The position numbers and the translations under genes are program-made. Below the pieces are notes generated by a model. It worked only from the letters and a program-made list of their open reading frames with translations, was not told the DNA's origin and did no database searches. Source: Nocardia brasiliensis (GTDB lineage: Bacteria > Actinomycetota > Actinomycetes > Mycobacteriales > Mycobacteriaceae). From it: 64,000 bases of DNA. The DNA lies in NCBI RefSeq assembly GCF_011801125.1, contig NZ_CP046171.1, forward strand, positions 2,542,001 through 2,606,000, written 5' to 3'. Positions 19,001-26,687 of the stretch are shown here, piece after piece (position 1 is the first letter of the stretch; every line of letters begins with the position of its first letter).

Positions 19001-19332
19001 TGCACCTGGACGCGCTCGACGGCGCCCAGCGCATCGAGGCGCCACGCGACACCGCATTCGCGCTGGCCGGGCTCGCCTCCGCCGCCGGGGCGCTGGGCGA
19101 ATTCGATACCGCGGCGCAGCTTTTCGGGACCGCCGAGGCCGTACGCGAGGCGAACGGCATGCCCCTGCTGCCCGCCGAGCGCCCGGACATCGAGCGGCCC
19201 ACCGCCGTCGTGCGGGCCGCGCTCGGTGCCGCCACCTTCGCCGAGGCGCATACGGCAGGCACGAAACTGACCGTCGCCGAGGCGCGGCGGCTGGCGGCGG
19301 CGTGCGCACCGGCACCCGCCGAGTCGAGCTGA
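16051..19332 (+). CDS. Large SARP/AfsR-like transcriptional regulator (BTAD + NB-ARC + TPR)
   Basis: The 1093-residue protein has a three-part layout. An OmpR-like winged-helix DNA-binding domain occupies about residues 1-90 (LGPLTVWTDGG, TLAAKASQLRRAF). A bacterial transcriptional activation domain spans about 95-245 (ERLRAAQLKALYGAGRQAEALDSY). An NB-ARC/AAA ATPase domain has a Walker A motif GPGGVGKTRLALAA near residue 293, Walker B LLLVLDNCEHV near residue 372 and GIPLALELAATRVRAL near 470. The ~500-residue C-terminus is a TPR-like helical array. Such proteins activate specialised-metabolism or stress genes, with the ATPase/TPR part gating DNA binding. It is divergent from the hydrolase/FMN-reductase pair, its most likely local target. 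Confidence 0.9.
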   Translation: MRFGVLGPLTVWTDGGTVVPIPGTKVRALLADLLVHPGQPVSGDRLIDDIWADDPPGNPAGTLAAKASQLRRAFEDAEPGARELVVSPPPGYRLASAAVDALRFRELVATARAASELSERARILTAALALWRGPAFADFHDAAFAQPAIAQLTEQRLVAVEELAEARLGLGEYRDVAGELAAEVAEYPLRERLRAAQLKALYGAGRQAEALDSYADLRRQLADELGLDPSPELVALHGSILGQELVLAAAPPAPVLRRRTSNIPAQRTELIGRASDLAEVQRAVGAAGLVTLTGPGGVGKTRLALAAAAALTDRFAQGTWLVELAPLQPTAADGPCFLVDAVAQVLDIRTDDGGDPVELVRAALAEQELLLVLDNCEHVIDYAADLAELLLGAAPNLHILATSQEQLRLPGEQVVAVEPLTVPAVDTELDELENVGAVQLFVARARAGDRGFVLDADSAAAVATLCRRLDGIPLALELAATRVRALGVHEMVARLDDRFRLLATGHRGAPPRQQTLTAMIDWSWGLLDETEQTVLRRLAVHAGGCTLEAAEIVCATAGSPDAHPAVPVSGNGGTVPAAVLEPSTVADVVARLVDRSLVQMVGRRYRLLESVGAFSMDRLADAGEFDATFAAHHRYYLALAERAAPELTGADQRRWLLRLDAEAANLRAALDGYLRAGAAEHALRLVNALAWYWFLRGRLAEARRWFDAALALGGAPRQRAPALAWRAGFAFQQAEFTGGAAKRAEVFAVFDAIDDPAGRARAELFLAVSALDSGDLPELEGLVHRALAVCERLGDRWGVATGHVALAQAAHSRVDLTALADHARTAARLFAEIDDRWGRLQAAEWLGGLAELTGDLTGAADIHTEALGLAQELELWGQVCTHLCWLGWIAMQHTEFERARDMGEQALRLAAEHGYGPSRVFASTVLAFTARRDGEPELAERILREVLAMTPTEGEQTPLFLPMLQVELGYLHEVRGEFAAALAMHLDALDGAQRIEAPRDTAFALAGLASAAGALGEFDTAAQLFGTAEAVREANGMPLLPAERPDIERPTAVVRAALGAATFAEAHTAGTKLTVAEARRLAAACAPAPAESS

Positions 19333-19351
19333 CCGAAACACCCACCGATGG

Positions 19352-19393
19352 GGCGGACCCGGTCCCCCTCATCGGCGGGTGGCCGGGTCCGCC
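19352..19393. terminator. Hairpin, first copy of a duplicated terminator
   Basis: Perfect 11-bp arms (19352-19362 and 19383-19393) enclose a 20-nt loop, in which a further near-perfect pairing (19339-19350 with 19371-19382) overlaps as an alternative structure. The same stem recurs about 94 bp to the right at 19446-19486, so this is one half of a duplicated segment between the converging SARP-like gene and acs. Confidence 0.6.
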
Positions 19394-19402
19394 GTGATCG
19401 GG

Positions 19403-19432
19403 TTACCCCGCGGCGATCGTGGCGAAAACCTC
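19403..19432 (-). pseudogene. Remnant second copy of the acs 3' end
   Basis: Read on the minus strand these bases encode EVFATIAAG followed by TAA. The real acs ends KVFEAIARG followed by TGA. After both stops the sequence continues into nearly the same terminator stem (GGCGGACCCGG arms). The duplicated unit is about 94-95 bp. There is no start codon of its own. It is the diverged tail of a second acs copy. Confidence 0.6.
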
Positions 19433-19445
19433 CGATCCGTGCCGC

Positions 19446-19486
19446 GGCGGACCCGGCCCGCCCCTCGTCAGTCGGCCGGGTCCGCC
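19446..19486. terminator. Hairpin terminator of acs, second copy of the duplicated stem
   Basis: Perfect 13-bp arms (19446-19458 and 19474-19486) with a 15-nt loop start 12 bp past the acs stop codon. Confidence 0.7.
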
Positions 19487-19497
19487 GCGATGCGGGT

Positions 19498-21444
19498 TCA
19501 CCCGCGGGCGATGGCCTCGAAGACCTTGGGGTCGACCAGGGTCGAGGTATCGCCGAGTTCGCGGCCTTCGGCCACGTCGCGCAGCAGCCTGCGCATGATC
19601 TTGCCGCTGCGGGTCTTCGGGAGCTCGGGCACGAGGTGGATCTCGCGCGGCCGGGCGATCGGGCTGATCTCTTGCGAGACCGCCGCTTTCAGCTCGGCGA
19701 CGAGGTCGGCTCCGGTGTTCGCCGCGCCCGCCGCGAGGATGACGAACGCGACGATGGCCTGCCCGGTGGTCTCGTCGCTGGCGCCGACTACCGCGGCCTC
19801 GGCGACCCCGGAGTGTGCGACCAGTGCCGATTCCACCTCGGCGGTGGAGATGCGGTGGCCGGACACGTTCATCACGTCGTCGACCCGGCCGAGCACCCAC
19901 AGGTCGCCGTCCGCGTCGAGCTTCGCGCCGTCACCGGCGAAGTACCAGCCCTGTTCGGCGTAGCGCTCCCAGTAGGTGTCCCGGTAGCGCTGCATGTCGC
20001 CCCAGATGCCGCGCAGCATGGACGGCCACGGCTGGTCGAGCACCAGGTAGCCGTTGGCCTCGGTTTCCCCGCGCTGCACCGGTTTTCCCTCTTCGTCGAC
20101 GACCAGCGCCGAGATGCCGGGCAGCGGCGCCATCGCGGCGCCGGGCTTGGCGGCGGTGACGCCGGGCAGCGGGGAGATCATGATCGAGCCGGTCTCGGTC
20201 TGCCACCAGGTGTCCACGATCGGGGTGCGGCCCGCGCCGATGGTGTCGCGGTACCAGCGCCACGCCTCGGGGTTGATCGGCTCACCGACGCTGCCGAGCA
20301 GCCGCAGCGAGGACAGGTCGTGCGCGTCGGGGATCTCGCGGCCCCACTTCATGAAGGTGCGGACCAGTGTCGGCGCGGTGTAATAGATACTGACGCCGTA
20401 CTTTTCGACGATCTGCCAGTGCCGGTGCTCGTCGGGGAAGTTCGGGGTGCCCTCGTAGACGACCTGGGTGGCGCGGTTGGCCAGTGGTCCGTAGACGATG
20501 TAGCTGTGGCCGGTGACCCAGCCGATGTCGGCGGTGCACCAGTAGACGTCGTGTCCTGCTTTGTGGTCGAAGACGTTGTGGTGGGTGTAGGCGGTTTGGG
20601 TGAGGTAGCCGCCGCTGGTGTGCAGGATGCCTTTGGGTTTTCCGGTGGTGCCGGAGGTGTAGAGGATGAACAGTGGGTGTTCGGCGTCGAAGGCCTGTGC
20701 CTGGTGTTCAGCCGACGCGTTCGCCACCGTCTCGTGCCACCACAGGTCGCGGCCTTGGGTCCAGGGCGCTTCGATTCCGGTGCGGCGCACCACCAGTACG
20801 TGTTCCACGGTGGAGGGCGTGTCGTCGAGTGCCTCGTCCACCGCTGCTTTGAGTGGCGCGGCTTTGCCGCGTCGCCATTGTCCGTCGGTGGTGATGACCA
20901 GCCGGGCTTGGGCGTCGTCGACGCGTTGGCGCAGTGCGGTGGGGGAGAAGCCGGCGAACACGACCGAGTGGGTGAGGCCGAGCCGGGCGCAGGCCAGCAT
21001 CGAGACGATGGCTTCGGGCACCATCGGCATGTAGATCGCTACTCGGTCACCGGCGCGCAGGCCGAGTTCGGTCAGATAGTTCGCGGCGCGGCTCACCTCG
21101 GCGAGCAACTCGCGGTAGGTGATGTCGCGGGCGTCGCCGGGTTCGCCCTCCCAGTGGATGGCGACCTGGTCGCCGTGCCCGGCGAGGACGTGCCGGTCGA
21201 CGCAGTTGTAGGCGACATTGAGCCTGCCGCCGACGAACCAGCGCGCGACCGGCGCGTCACTCCAATCCAGCACCTGCGTCCACGGTTGTGCCCAGTCGAG
21301 CCGGTGCGCCTGTTGCGCCCAGAACTCCAGCCGATCCTCGGCGGCCCAGCTGTACAGGGACGCATCGGCATTCGCCAGTGCGGCGAATTCGGTGCCGGGC
21401 GAGTAACCGGTGGTGTCGCGGGCATCGGTGGTGGTGCTGGACAA
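19498..21444 (-). CDS. acs: Acetyl-CoA synthetase (AMP-forming)
   Basis: The 648-residue enzyme activates acetate to acetyl-CoA through acetyl-AMP. The adenylation P-loop YTSGTTGKPKG lies near residue 265. The Acs-specific block DIGWVTGHSYIVYGPLANRA, the substrate pocket WWQTETGSIMISPLPG and the hinge VLGRVDDVMNVSGHRI are all present. The C-terminal PKTRSGKIMRRLLR contains the Lys that is acetylated to inactivate Acs in many bacteria. The TTG start is preceded by AGGAGAT at ideal spacing. It is the third gene of a DUF485 - symporter - acs operon, which matches acetate uptake followed by activation. Downstream lies a duplicated tail and terminator. Confidence 0.95.
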   Translation of the reverse strand: MSSTTTDARDTTGYSPGTEFAALANADASLYSWAAEDRLEFWAQQAHRLDWAQPWTQVLDWSDAPVARWFVGGRLNVAYNCVDRHVLAGHGDQVAIHWEGEPGDARDITYRELLAEVSRAANYLTELGLRAGDRVAIYMPMVPEAIVSMLACARLGLTHSVVFAGFSPTALRQRVDDAQARLVITTDGQWRRGKAAPLKAAVDEALDDTPSTVEHVLVVRRTGIEAPWTQGRDLWWHETVANASAEHQAQAFDAEHPLFILYTSGTTGKPKGILHTSGGYLTQTAYTHHNVFDHKAGHDVYWCTADIGWVTGHSYIVYGPLANRATQVVYEGTPNFPDEHRHWQIVEKYGVSIYYTAPTLVRTFMKWGREIPDAHDLSSLRLLGSVGEPINPEAWRWYRDTIGAGRTPIVDTWWQTETGSIMISPLPGVTAAKPGAAMAPLPGISALVVDEEGKPVQRGETEANGYLVLDQPWPSMLRGIWGDMQRYRDTYWERYAEQGWYFAGDGAKLDADGDLWVLGRVDDVMNVSGHRISTAEVESALVAHSGVAEAAVVGASDETTGQAIVAFVILAAGAANTGADLVAELKAAVSQEISPIARPREIHLVPELPKTRSGKIMRRLLRDVAEGRELGDTSTLVDPKVFEAIARG

Positions 21445-21496
21445 CGGGATATCTCCTAACAGGCGAGCACAGGGAACAACATGGGGCGAGCGACGA

Positions 21497-23134
21497 TCAG
21501 TGCACGACCGCCTTCTCCGCGCCGACTCCGGTCAGCGAGCGGACCTCCATCTCCGCGGCCTTGGCCGGGTCCTCGTCGGGCTTGCCGATCAGGGTGCCGA
21601 CGATGCCGAGCGCGAAGGCCAGGGGAATGGACACGATGCCGGGGTTGGACAGCGGGAACCAGTCGAAATCGGACCCGGGCAGCATCGCGGACTTGTTGCC
21701 GGACACCGCGGGTGAGAAGACGATCAGCACGATGGTCGAGATCAGACCGCCGTACATGCTGAACAGCGCACCGGTGGTGTTGAACCGCCGCCAGAACAGC
21801 GAGTACAGGATGGTCGGCAGGTTCGCCGCGGCCGCCACCGCGAAGGCCAGCGCCACCAGGAACGCGATGTTCTGCCCGTTCGCGAGGATGCCGAGACCGA
21901 TCGCGATCACGCCGATCACCACCGCGGTGATCCGGGAGACCTTGACCTGCTTGGCGTCATCGACCTTGCCGCGCTTGACGACCCCGGCATAGATGTCGTG
22001 GGCGAACGAGGTCGCCGCGGTGATGGTGAGGCCGGCGACCACCGCGAGGATGGTGGCGAAGGCGACCGCGGAGATGACCCCGAGCAGGATCACGCCGCCG
22101 AGTTCGAACGCCAGCAGCGGAGCCGCCGAGTTCTGACCACCCGCCGCGGCGAGGATCCGGTCCGGGCCGACGATGGCCGCCGCGCCGTAGCCGAGCACCA
22201 GGGTGAACAGGTAGAACGCGCCGATCAGCCCGATCGCCCACACGACTGATCGGCGCGCCTCCTTCGCGGTCGGCACGGTGTAGAAGCGCATCAGCACGTG
22301 CGGCAGACCCGCGGTACCGAGCACCAGCGCCAAACCGAGAGACAGGAAGTTCAGTTTCGAGGTGGCGCTGCCGCCGTACTGCGCGCCGGGGGCGAGCACG
22401 TCCCTGGCGGCCACGGCCTTGTTCGTCGAGTCGGCGACGTGTTCCTGCGCCGAGCCGAGGATGTCGGAGAGGTTGAAGCCGAACTTGGCGAACACCATCA
22501 CCGTCATCAGCGCCGCGCCGGTGATCAGCAGCACGGCCTTGATGATCTGCACCCATGTGGTGCCCTTCATACCGCCGACAAGTACGTAGACGATCATCAG
22601 CACGCCGACCACGGCGATCACGATCGACTGGCCGGTCTTGTCGGAGATATCGAGCAGCAGCGCGACCAGACCACCGGCGCCCGCCATCTGCGCAAGCAGA
22701 TAGAACAGCGACACCGCCAGCGTGGTCAGCGCCGCCGCGGTGCGCACCGGGCCCTGCTTCAAGCGGAAGCTGAGCACGTCGGCCATGGTGAATTTGCCGG
22801 TGTTCCTGAGCATCTCGGCGACCAGCAGCAGCGCGACCAGCCAGGCGACCAGGAAGCCGATGGAGTAGAGGAAGCCGTCGTAGCCGTACACCGCGATGGC
22901 GCCCGCGATGCCGAGAAAGCTTGCTGCGGAAAGATAGTCACCCGCGATGGCGATGCCGTTCTGCGGGCCGGAGAAGCCGCGACCGCCGGTGAAGAAGTCC
23001 GCGGCGGTGGCGTTGTTGCGGCTGGCGCGGATCACCACGACCATGGTGATCGCGACGAACAGGCCGAAGATGGCGATGTTCGCGACGGGTTCGCCGACGG
23101 TGGCCTCGGCGGCGTAGGTGCTCAGGTGATTCAC
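21497..23134 (-). CDS. Sodium:solute symporter, ActP-like acetate/monocarboxylate permease
   Basis: This 545-residue member of the sodium/solute symporter family has about 13 TM helices. Signatures include NGIAIAGDYLSAASFLGIAGAIAVYGYDG in TM1-2, the central GTAGLPHVLMRFYTVPTAKEARRS segment and AATSFAHDIY near residue 380. The GLPHVLMRFYTV motif is typical of ActP/MctC-type acetate, propionate and pyruvate carriers. The GTG start overlaps the DUF485 stop (GTGA). Its neighbours, acs downstream and DUF485 upstream, support acetate as a main substrate. The exact specificity and coupling ion are inferred. Confidence 0.9.
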   Translation of the reverse strand: MNHLSTYAAEATVGEPVANIAIFGLFVAITMVVVIRASRNNATAADFFTGGRGFSGPQNGIAIAGDYLSAASFLGIAGAIAVYGYDGFLYSIGFLVAWLVALLLVAEMLRNTGKFTMADVLSFRLKQGPVRTAAALTTLAVSLFYLLAQMAGAGGLVALLLDISDKTGQSIVIAVVGVLMIVYVLVGGMKGTTWVQIIKAVLLITGAALMTVMVFAKFGFNLSDILGSAQEHVADSTNKAVAARDVLAPGAQYGGSATSKLNFLSLGLALVLGTAGLPHVLMRFYTVPTAKEARRSVVWAIGLIGAFYLFTLVLGYGAAAIVGPDRILAAAGGQNSAAPLLAFELGGVILLGVISAVAFATILAVVAGLTITAATSFAHDIYAGVVKRGKVDDAKQVKVSRITAVVIGVIAIGLGILANGQNIAFLVALAFAVAAAANLPTILYSLFWRRFNTTGALFSMYGGLISTIVLIVFSPAVSGNKSAMLPGSDFDWFPLSNPGIVSIPLAFALGIVGTLIGKPDEDPAKAAEMEVRSLTGVGAEKAVVH

Positions 23135-23487
23135 GCCCGGTCTCCCTCGAGCTGGTTACGGATCGCCGCGGCGCGCGGGTCCAGTTCCTGGTTGGCGAAC
23201 CGGACGTAGAGCGCGGTGATGACGAAGGTCGACACGAACTGCGCTAGCCCGAGCAGCAATCCGACATTGATGTTGCCGAACAGCTTGTGCGCCATGAAGT
23301 CGTGCGCGTACGCGCCGAGCAACACGTAGCTGAGGTACCACAGCAGAAACAGTGCGGTCATCGGAAACACGAAGCGCCGCAAGCGCGTTCGTAACTCCTG
23401 GAACTGCGGGCTGGCCTGCACTGCGATGAACTCGGCTGCACTCGGGGTGCGCCGGGCGGCGTCGCCGTCGAGTTCGGTACTGGTCAT
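23131..23487 (-). CDS. DUF485 membrane protein, symporter partner
   Basis: The 118-residue protein has the DUF485 pattern: a segment FQELRTRLRRFVFPMTALFLLWYLSYVLLGAYAHDFM (TM1) and FGNINVGLLLGLAQFVSTFVITALYVRFANQELDP (TM2). Such proteins are encoded just upstream of ActP-type symporters (yjcH-actP in E. coli) and probably assist them, though the mechanism is unknown. ATG 23487 is preferred over 23508 because AGGA lies just upstream. The stop overlaps the symporter start by 4 bp. It heads the acetate operon; the 145 bp upstream hold no gene. Confidence 0.85.
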   Translation of the reverse strand: MTSTELDGDAARRTPSAAEFIAVQASPQFQELRTRLRRFVFPMTALFLLWYLSYVLLGAYAHDFMAHKLFGNINVGLLLGLAQFVSTFVITALYVRFANQELDPRAAAIRNQLEGDRA

Positions 23488-23632
23488 GATGGTCCTAGCG
23501 TGTGACATGGCTTACTTGCTCTGCACGGTAGCCAGGCCCGCGGGTGGGCAGAACGCTGTGGCGTGTGTCACTCCGGGAAGGCGGCCGATTGTGCGGTGAG
23601 CGGTCGCTGTGCCGCGACGAGCGGTCGGCGAT

Positions 23633-25387
23633 TCAGGTGGAGCGCAGGCTGCGTTCGCGGTCGGCGCCCATACCCAAGCGTTCCGGCGCGTGCATCCGCA
23701 CGAAGATCCGGCCGACCCGGCGCGTGCCCGGCCCCCTGGTCACCTTGCTGACCAGCATCATGGTCGCGAACGCGAGCGGGACGCTGATCGCCGCGGGATA
23801 GCCGAGCAGTGCTGCGGGCCAGCCGTTTCCGAGTTCGTCGGACAACCCGCCGGTCACCGAGATCACGGTGGCGCCACCCGAGATCAGCCCGCCCGTGATC
23901 AGCCCGGCCGCCGCGCCGCGCGCGGTCAGCCCCCGCCACCAGATGCCGAGCACCAGCAGCGGGCACAGCGTCGAGGCCGCCACCGAGAAGGCGAGCCCGA
24001 CCGTACGGGACAGGTCGAGTGAGACCACGGTCAGCGAAAGCGCGAGCGGCACAGCGCCTGCCACCACGGCGGCGGCGCGGAAGTCGCGGATCCGCCCGCG
24101 CAGCATGTCGGTGCTGAGCACGCCCGCGATGCTCACCAGCAGCCCGGAGGAGGTGGACAGGAACGCCGCGATCGCGCCTGCCGCGACCAGCGCTGCGAGC
24201 AATTGGCCGGGCAGCCCGGCGACCACCGAACCCGGCATCAGCACCACCGCGGCATCGGAGGTCCCGGTGATCAGCAACTGCGGCACATACAGTCGCGCGA
24301 AAGCTCCGAGCAGCACCGGGAACAGATAGAACAACCCGACCAGGCCGATCACCGCCAGCGCCGTGGCCCGCGCGGCCCGGCCGTCGGGATTGGTATAGAA
24401 CCGCACCAGCACGTGCGGCAGGCCCATGGTGCCGAGGAAGGTCGCGATGATCAGCGAATAGATCTGGAAGGTCGGATGTTTGCCGCCGAATCCGCCGCCG
24501 GGTTCGAGCCAGGCGGCGCCGTCGGCGGGCGCACCGGCCACCACGGGCACCTCGGTGCCCGCCTCGAGCACCAGTTCGGTGCCCGCCGCGAGCTCGTGGG
24601 TGCCGGGCGCCAGCGTCACCCGGCCCTGCACCGGCCGGCCGTCCAGCTGCCCGGTGAGCGAAACCTGTTGTGCGGCATCGACCTGCACCACCACGTCGGT
24701 GCGCACATCGACCGTGGTCCGCTCGGTCACCACCGGGGGAGCGGGCGCGCCGAGCGGCCGGTCCTCGCCGAGGAAATGGCCGAGCAGCACCAGCGCGGGG
24801 ATCGCCACCGCGGTCAGCTTGAGCCAGTACTGGAAGGCCTGCACCAGTGTGATCGACCGCATGCCGCCGCCTGCCACGTTCGCGATCACGATCGCGCCCA
24901 CCGCCGCGGCGCCCACCCAGTCGGGCAGGTTGAGCAGGGTGTGCAGGGTCAACCCGGCGCCCTGGAACTGCGGGATCAGATACACCGCGCACACCAGCAC
25001 CACGACCAGGGCGGCCAGCCTGCGCAAGCGCACGGAGCCCAAACGGAACTCGGCGAAATCCGGGACCGTGTACGCGCCCGAGCGGCGCAGCGGCGCGGCG
25101 ACGAACAGCAACAGCGCAAGGTAACCCGCGGTGAACCCCACCGGGTACCACAGCGCGTCCGCGCCGTACTTCGCGATCAGCCCGGCCACGCCGAGAAACG
25201 AAGCGGCCGAAAGATACTCACCGGAGATCGCCGCGGCGTTCCAGCCGGAGCGCACACTGCGCGAGGCGACCAGGAAGTCAGAGGTGGTGCGTGCCAGGCG
25301 AACTCCGTAGGCGCCGATCGCGACCGTCGCCAGCGCCGCGAACAGCAGCGCGAGCACGGTGAGCACCGGCACCGAGCCCGCGCTCAC
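23633..25387 (-). CDS. Second sodium:solute symporter with a large extracytoplasmic insert
   Basis: This 584-residue SSS-family carrier shows SGEYLSAASFLGVAGLIAKYGAD near the N-terminus and FLGTMGLPHVLVRFYTNPDG and FLSTSSGLLVSIAGVLSTDM later, like ActP/MctP proteins. Between TM6 and TM7 it carries a hydrophilic, beta-rich insert of about 100 residues (roughly residues 210-310; repeats of V/T-rich strands, then Gly-rich GGGFGGKHP). It is divergent in sequence from the acs-linked symporter, so it is a paralogue rather than a recent copy. It lies downstream of a small membrane protein and a LytS/LytTR two-component system, which suggests inducible uptake of an organic acid such as acetate, pyruvate or lactate. 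Confidence 0.88.
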   Translation of the reverse strand: MSAGSVPVLTVLALLFAALATVAIGAYGVRLARTTSDFLVASRSVRSGWNAAAISGEYLSAASFLGVAGLIAKYGADALWYPVGFTAGYLALLLFVAAPLRRSGAYTVPDFAEFRLGSVRLRRLAALVVVLVCAVYLIPQFQGAGLTLHTLLNLPDWVGAAAVGAIVIANVAGGGMRSITLVQAFQYWLKLTAVAIPALVLLGHFLGEDRPLGAPAPPVVTERTTVDVRTDVVVQVDAAQQVSLTGQLDGRPVQGRVTLAPGTHELAAGTELVLEAGTEVPVVAGAPADGAAWLEPGGGFGGKHPTFQIYSLIIATFLGTMGLPHVLVRFYTNPDGRAARATALAVIGLVGLFYLFPVLLGAFARLYVPQLLITGTSDAAVVLMPGSVVAGLPGQLLAALVAAGAIAAFLSTSSGLLVSIAGVLSTDMLRGRIRDFRAAAVVAGAVPLALSLTVVSLDLSRTVGLAFSVAASTLCPLLVLGIWWRGLTARGAAAGLITGGLISGGATVISVTGGLSDELGNGWPAALLGYPAAISVPLAFATMMLVSKVTRGPGTRRVGRIFVRMHAPERLGMGADRERSLRST

Positions 25388-25478
25388 GGGACGATCCGGT
25401 TTCGGGCTTGCGCCGCGCGCGTCCGCTGCGGCACGGTCCCACCGGGGCGCGGAGTCGGAAGAGGTGCGCCTGCGTCCA

Positions 25479-25856
25479 TCAGTCCTCGGCCAGGTCCAGA
25501 AAGTCCTGCTCGTTGTGCTCGGCGAGACGAACGTAGAGGCGCCCGATCAGATACAGCAGCGGGTACACCGCGACGCCGAGCAGCAGCCAGGGCAGCCGAA
25601 TGCCGAGCACCACCACCGAACCCACCCGGCCGATCCCGAAAAGCACCGGCAGCGCGCACAATACGACGACGGTGACCAGGCCGAGCCGCAAAGCCAGCCC
25701 CAGCTGGGCGCGGATCAGCCCGCCGATCAGTGCCTCGCCGATCTCGGTCTGCTCGGCCACCTCCACCCGGGTGCGCACCCGGCGCGCGCCGCGTCGTTCC
25801 GAGAGCACGACACGCTGGCGCGCCGGCCGCTGCGGCCCCGTCACTGGCCGGTCCAT
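25479..25856 (-). CDS. Small two-TM membrane protein, DUF485-like partner of the second symporter
   Basis: The ~125-residue product has a basic N-terminus ([21 protein letters not shown]), then two hydrophobic helices (LGLALRLGLVTVVVLCALPVLFGI and LPWLLLGVAVYPLLYLIGRLYVRLAEHNEQDFLDLAED). The second helix and its LYVRLAEHNEQDF ending parallel the LYVRFANQELDP end of the DUF485 protein at 23131-23487. Position before a symporter also matches. ATG 25856 overlaps the LytTR stop by 16 bp. GTG 25844 would give a GTGA overlap and is equally plausible. Confidence 0.75.
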   Translation of the reverse strand: MDRPVTGPQRPARQRVVLSERRGARRVRTRVEVAEQTEIGEALIGGLIRAQLGLALRLGLVTVVVLCALPVLFGIGRVGSVVVLGIRLPWLLLGVAVYPLLYLIGRLYVRLAEHNEQDFLDLAED

Positions 25857-26617
25857 TGCTGCCGGGGCCGGTGCACCAGACGCTGTTTGAGCTCCCGGAC
25901 CTGTCGGCGGCTGACCGGCAGTTCGACCGCACCGGCGTTGCCGTCGGCGCGCAGGCACACCACGGTGCCGGTGCCGACGGTGCGCAAACCGGTGACCAGG
26001 CGCAGCGCCACCAGGTAGGACCGGTGTACCCGCAGGAACCCGGCGTCCTGCCAGCGGGACTCCAACGCGGACAACGGGATCCGCACCAGATGCGAGCCGC
26101 CGCTGGTGTGCAGCCTGGCGTAGTCGCCGTCGGCCTCCACCCAGCTCACGCTCGACCGCGGCACCAGTGTGGTCACGCCGCCGAGCTCGACCGGGATAAC
26201 CTCGCTCGGGTCGGCCCGCGGCGCGTCGGCGATCGGCGCCGGGGTCGCGCGGGTACTGACGATCCGGCGCAGCGCCTCGGCCAGCCGCGCCTCCCGCAGC
26301 GGCTTCAGCAGATAGTCCACCGCCCCGAGGTCGAACGCGGCCACCGCGCGATCGTCGTGCGCGGTCACGAAGACCACCGCGGGCGGGTTCGCGAACTCTG
26401 AGAGGATGCCCGCCAGTTCCATCCCGTCCAAGCCGGGCATGTTGATATCGAGGAAGACGGCGTCGATCGGGTGCGCCCGCAGTACCCGCAGGGCGGTGGT
26501 CGCGTCGGCGGCGGCGTGGATCTCGCCGACACCCGGCTGGGCGCGCAGCAAATAGACCAGCTCGTCGAGAGCCGGTCGCTCGTCGTCCACGGCGAGTACC
26601 CGCACCACGCCACTCAC
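25841..26617 (-). CDS. LytTR-family response regulator
   Basis: The 258-residue protein has a CheY-like receiver (about residues 5-120; acidic pocket VLAVDDERPALDE, phospho-acceptor Asp in FLDINMPGLDG near residue 55, Lys in YLLKPLREARL). A LytTR DNA-binding domain fills about residues 155-255 (SWVEADGDYARLHTSGGSHLVRIPLSALESRW ... RVHRSYLVAL). GTG 26617 is chosen because AGGAGC lies 7 nt upstream; GTG 26635 is the longer alternative. The cognate sensor kinase lies just upstream. E. coli BtsSR, also LytS/LytTR, controls a pyruvate transporter, so control of the adjacent symporter is a reasonable inference. Confidence 0.9.
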   Translation of the reverse strand: MSGVVRVLAVDDERPALDELVYLLRAQPGVGEIHAAADATTALRVLRAHPIDAVFLDINMPGLDGMELAGILSEFANPPAVVFVTAHDDRAVAAFDLGAVDYLLKPLREARLAEALRRIVSTRATPAPIADAPRADPSEVIPVELGGVTTLVPRSSVSWVEADGDYARLHTSGGSHLVRIPLSALESRWQDAGFLRVHRSYLVALRLVTGLRTVGTGTVVCLRADGNAGAVELPVSRRQVRELKQRLVHRPRQQWTGQ

Positions 26618-26687
26618 CTCAGCGCTCCTGGCCACAATCGCTCCATCGTAAGCGCAGCGCCCGCGCGTGCCGCCGTCGTTCGCGCGA

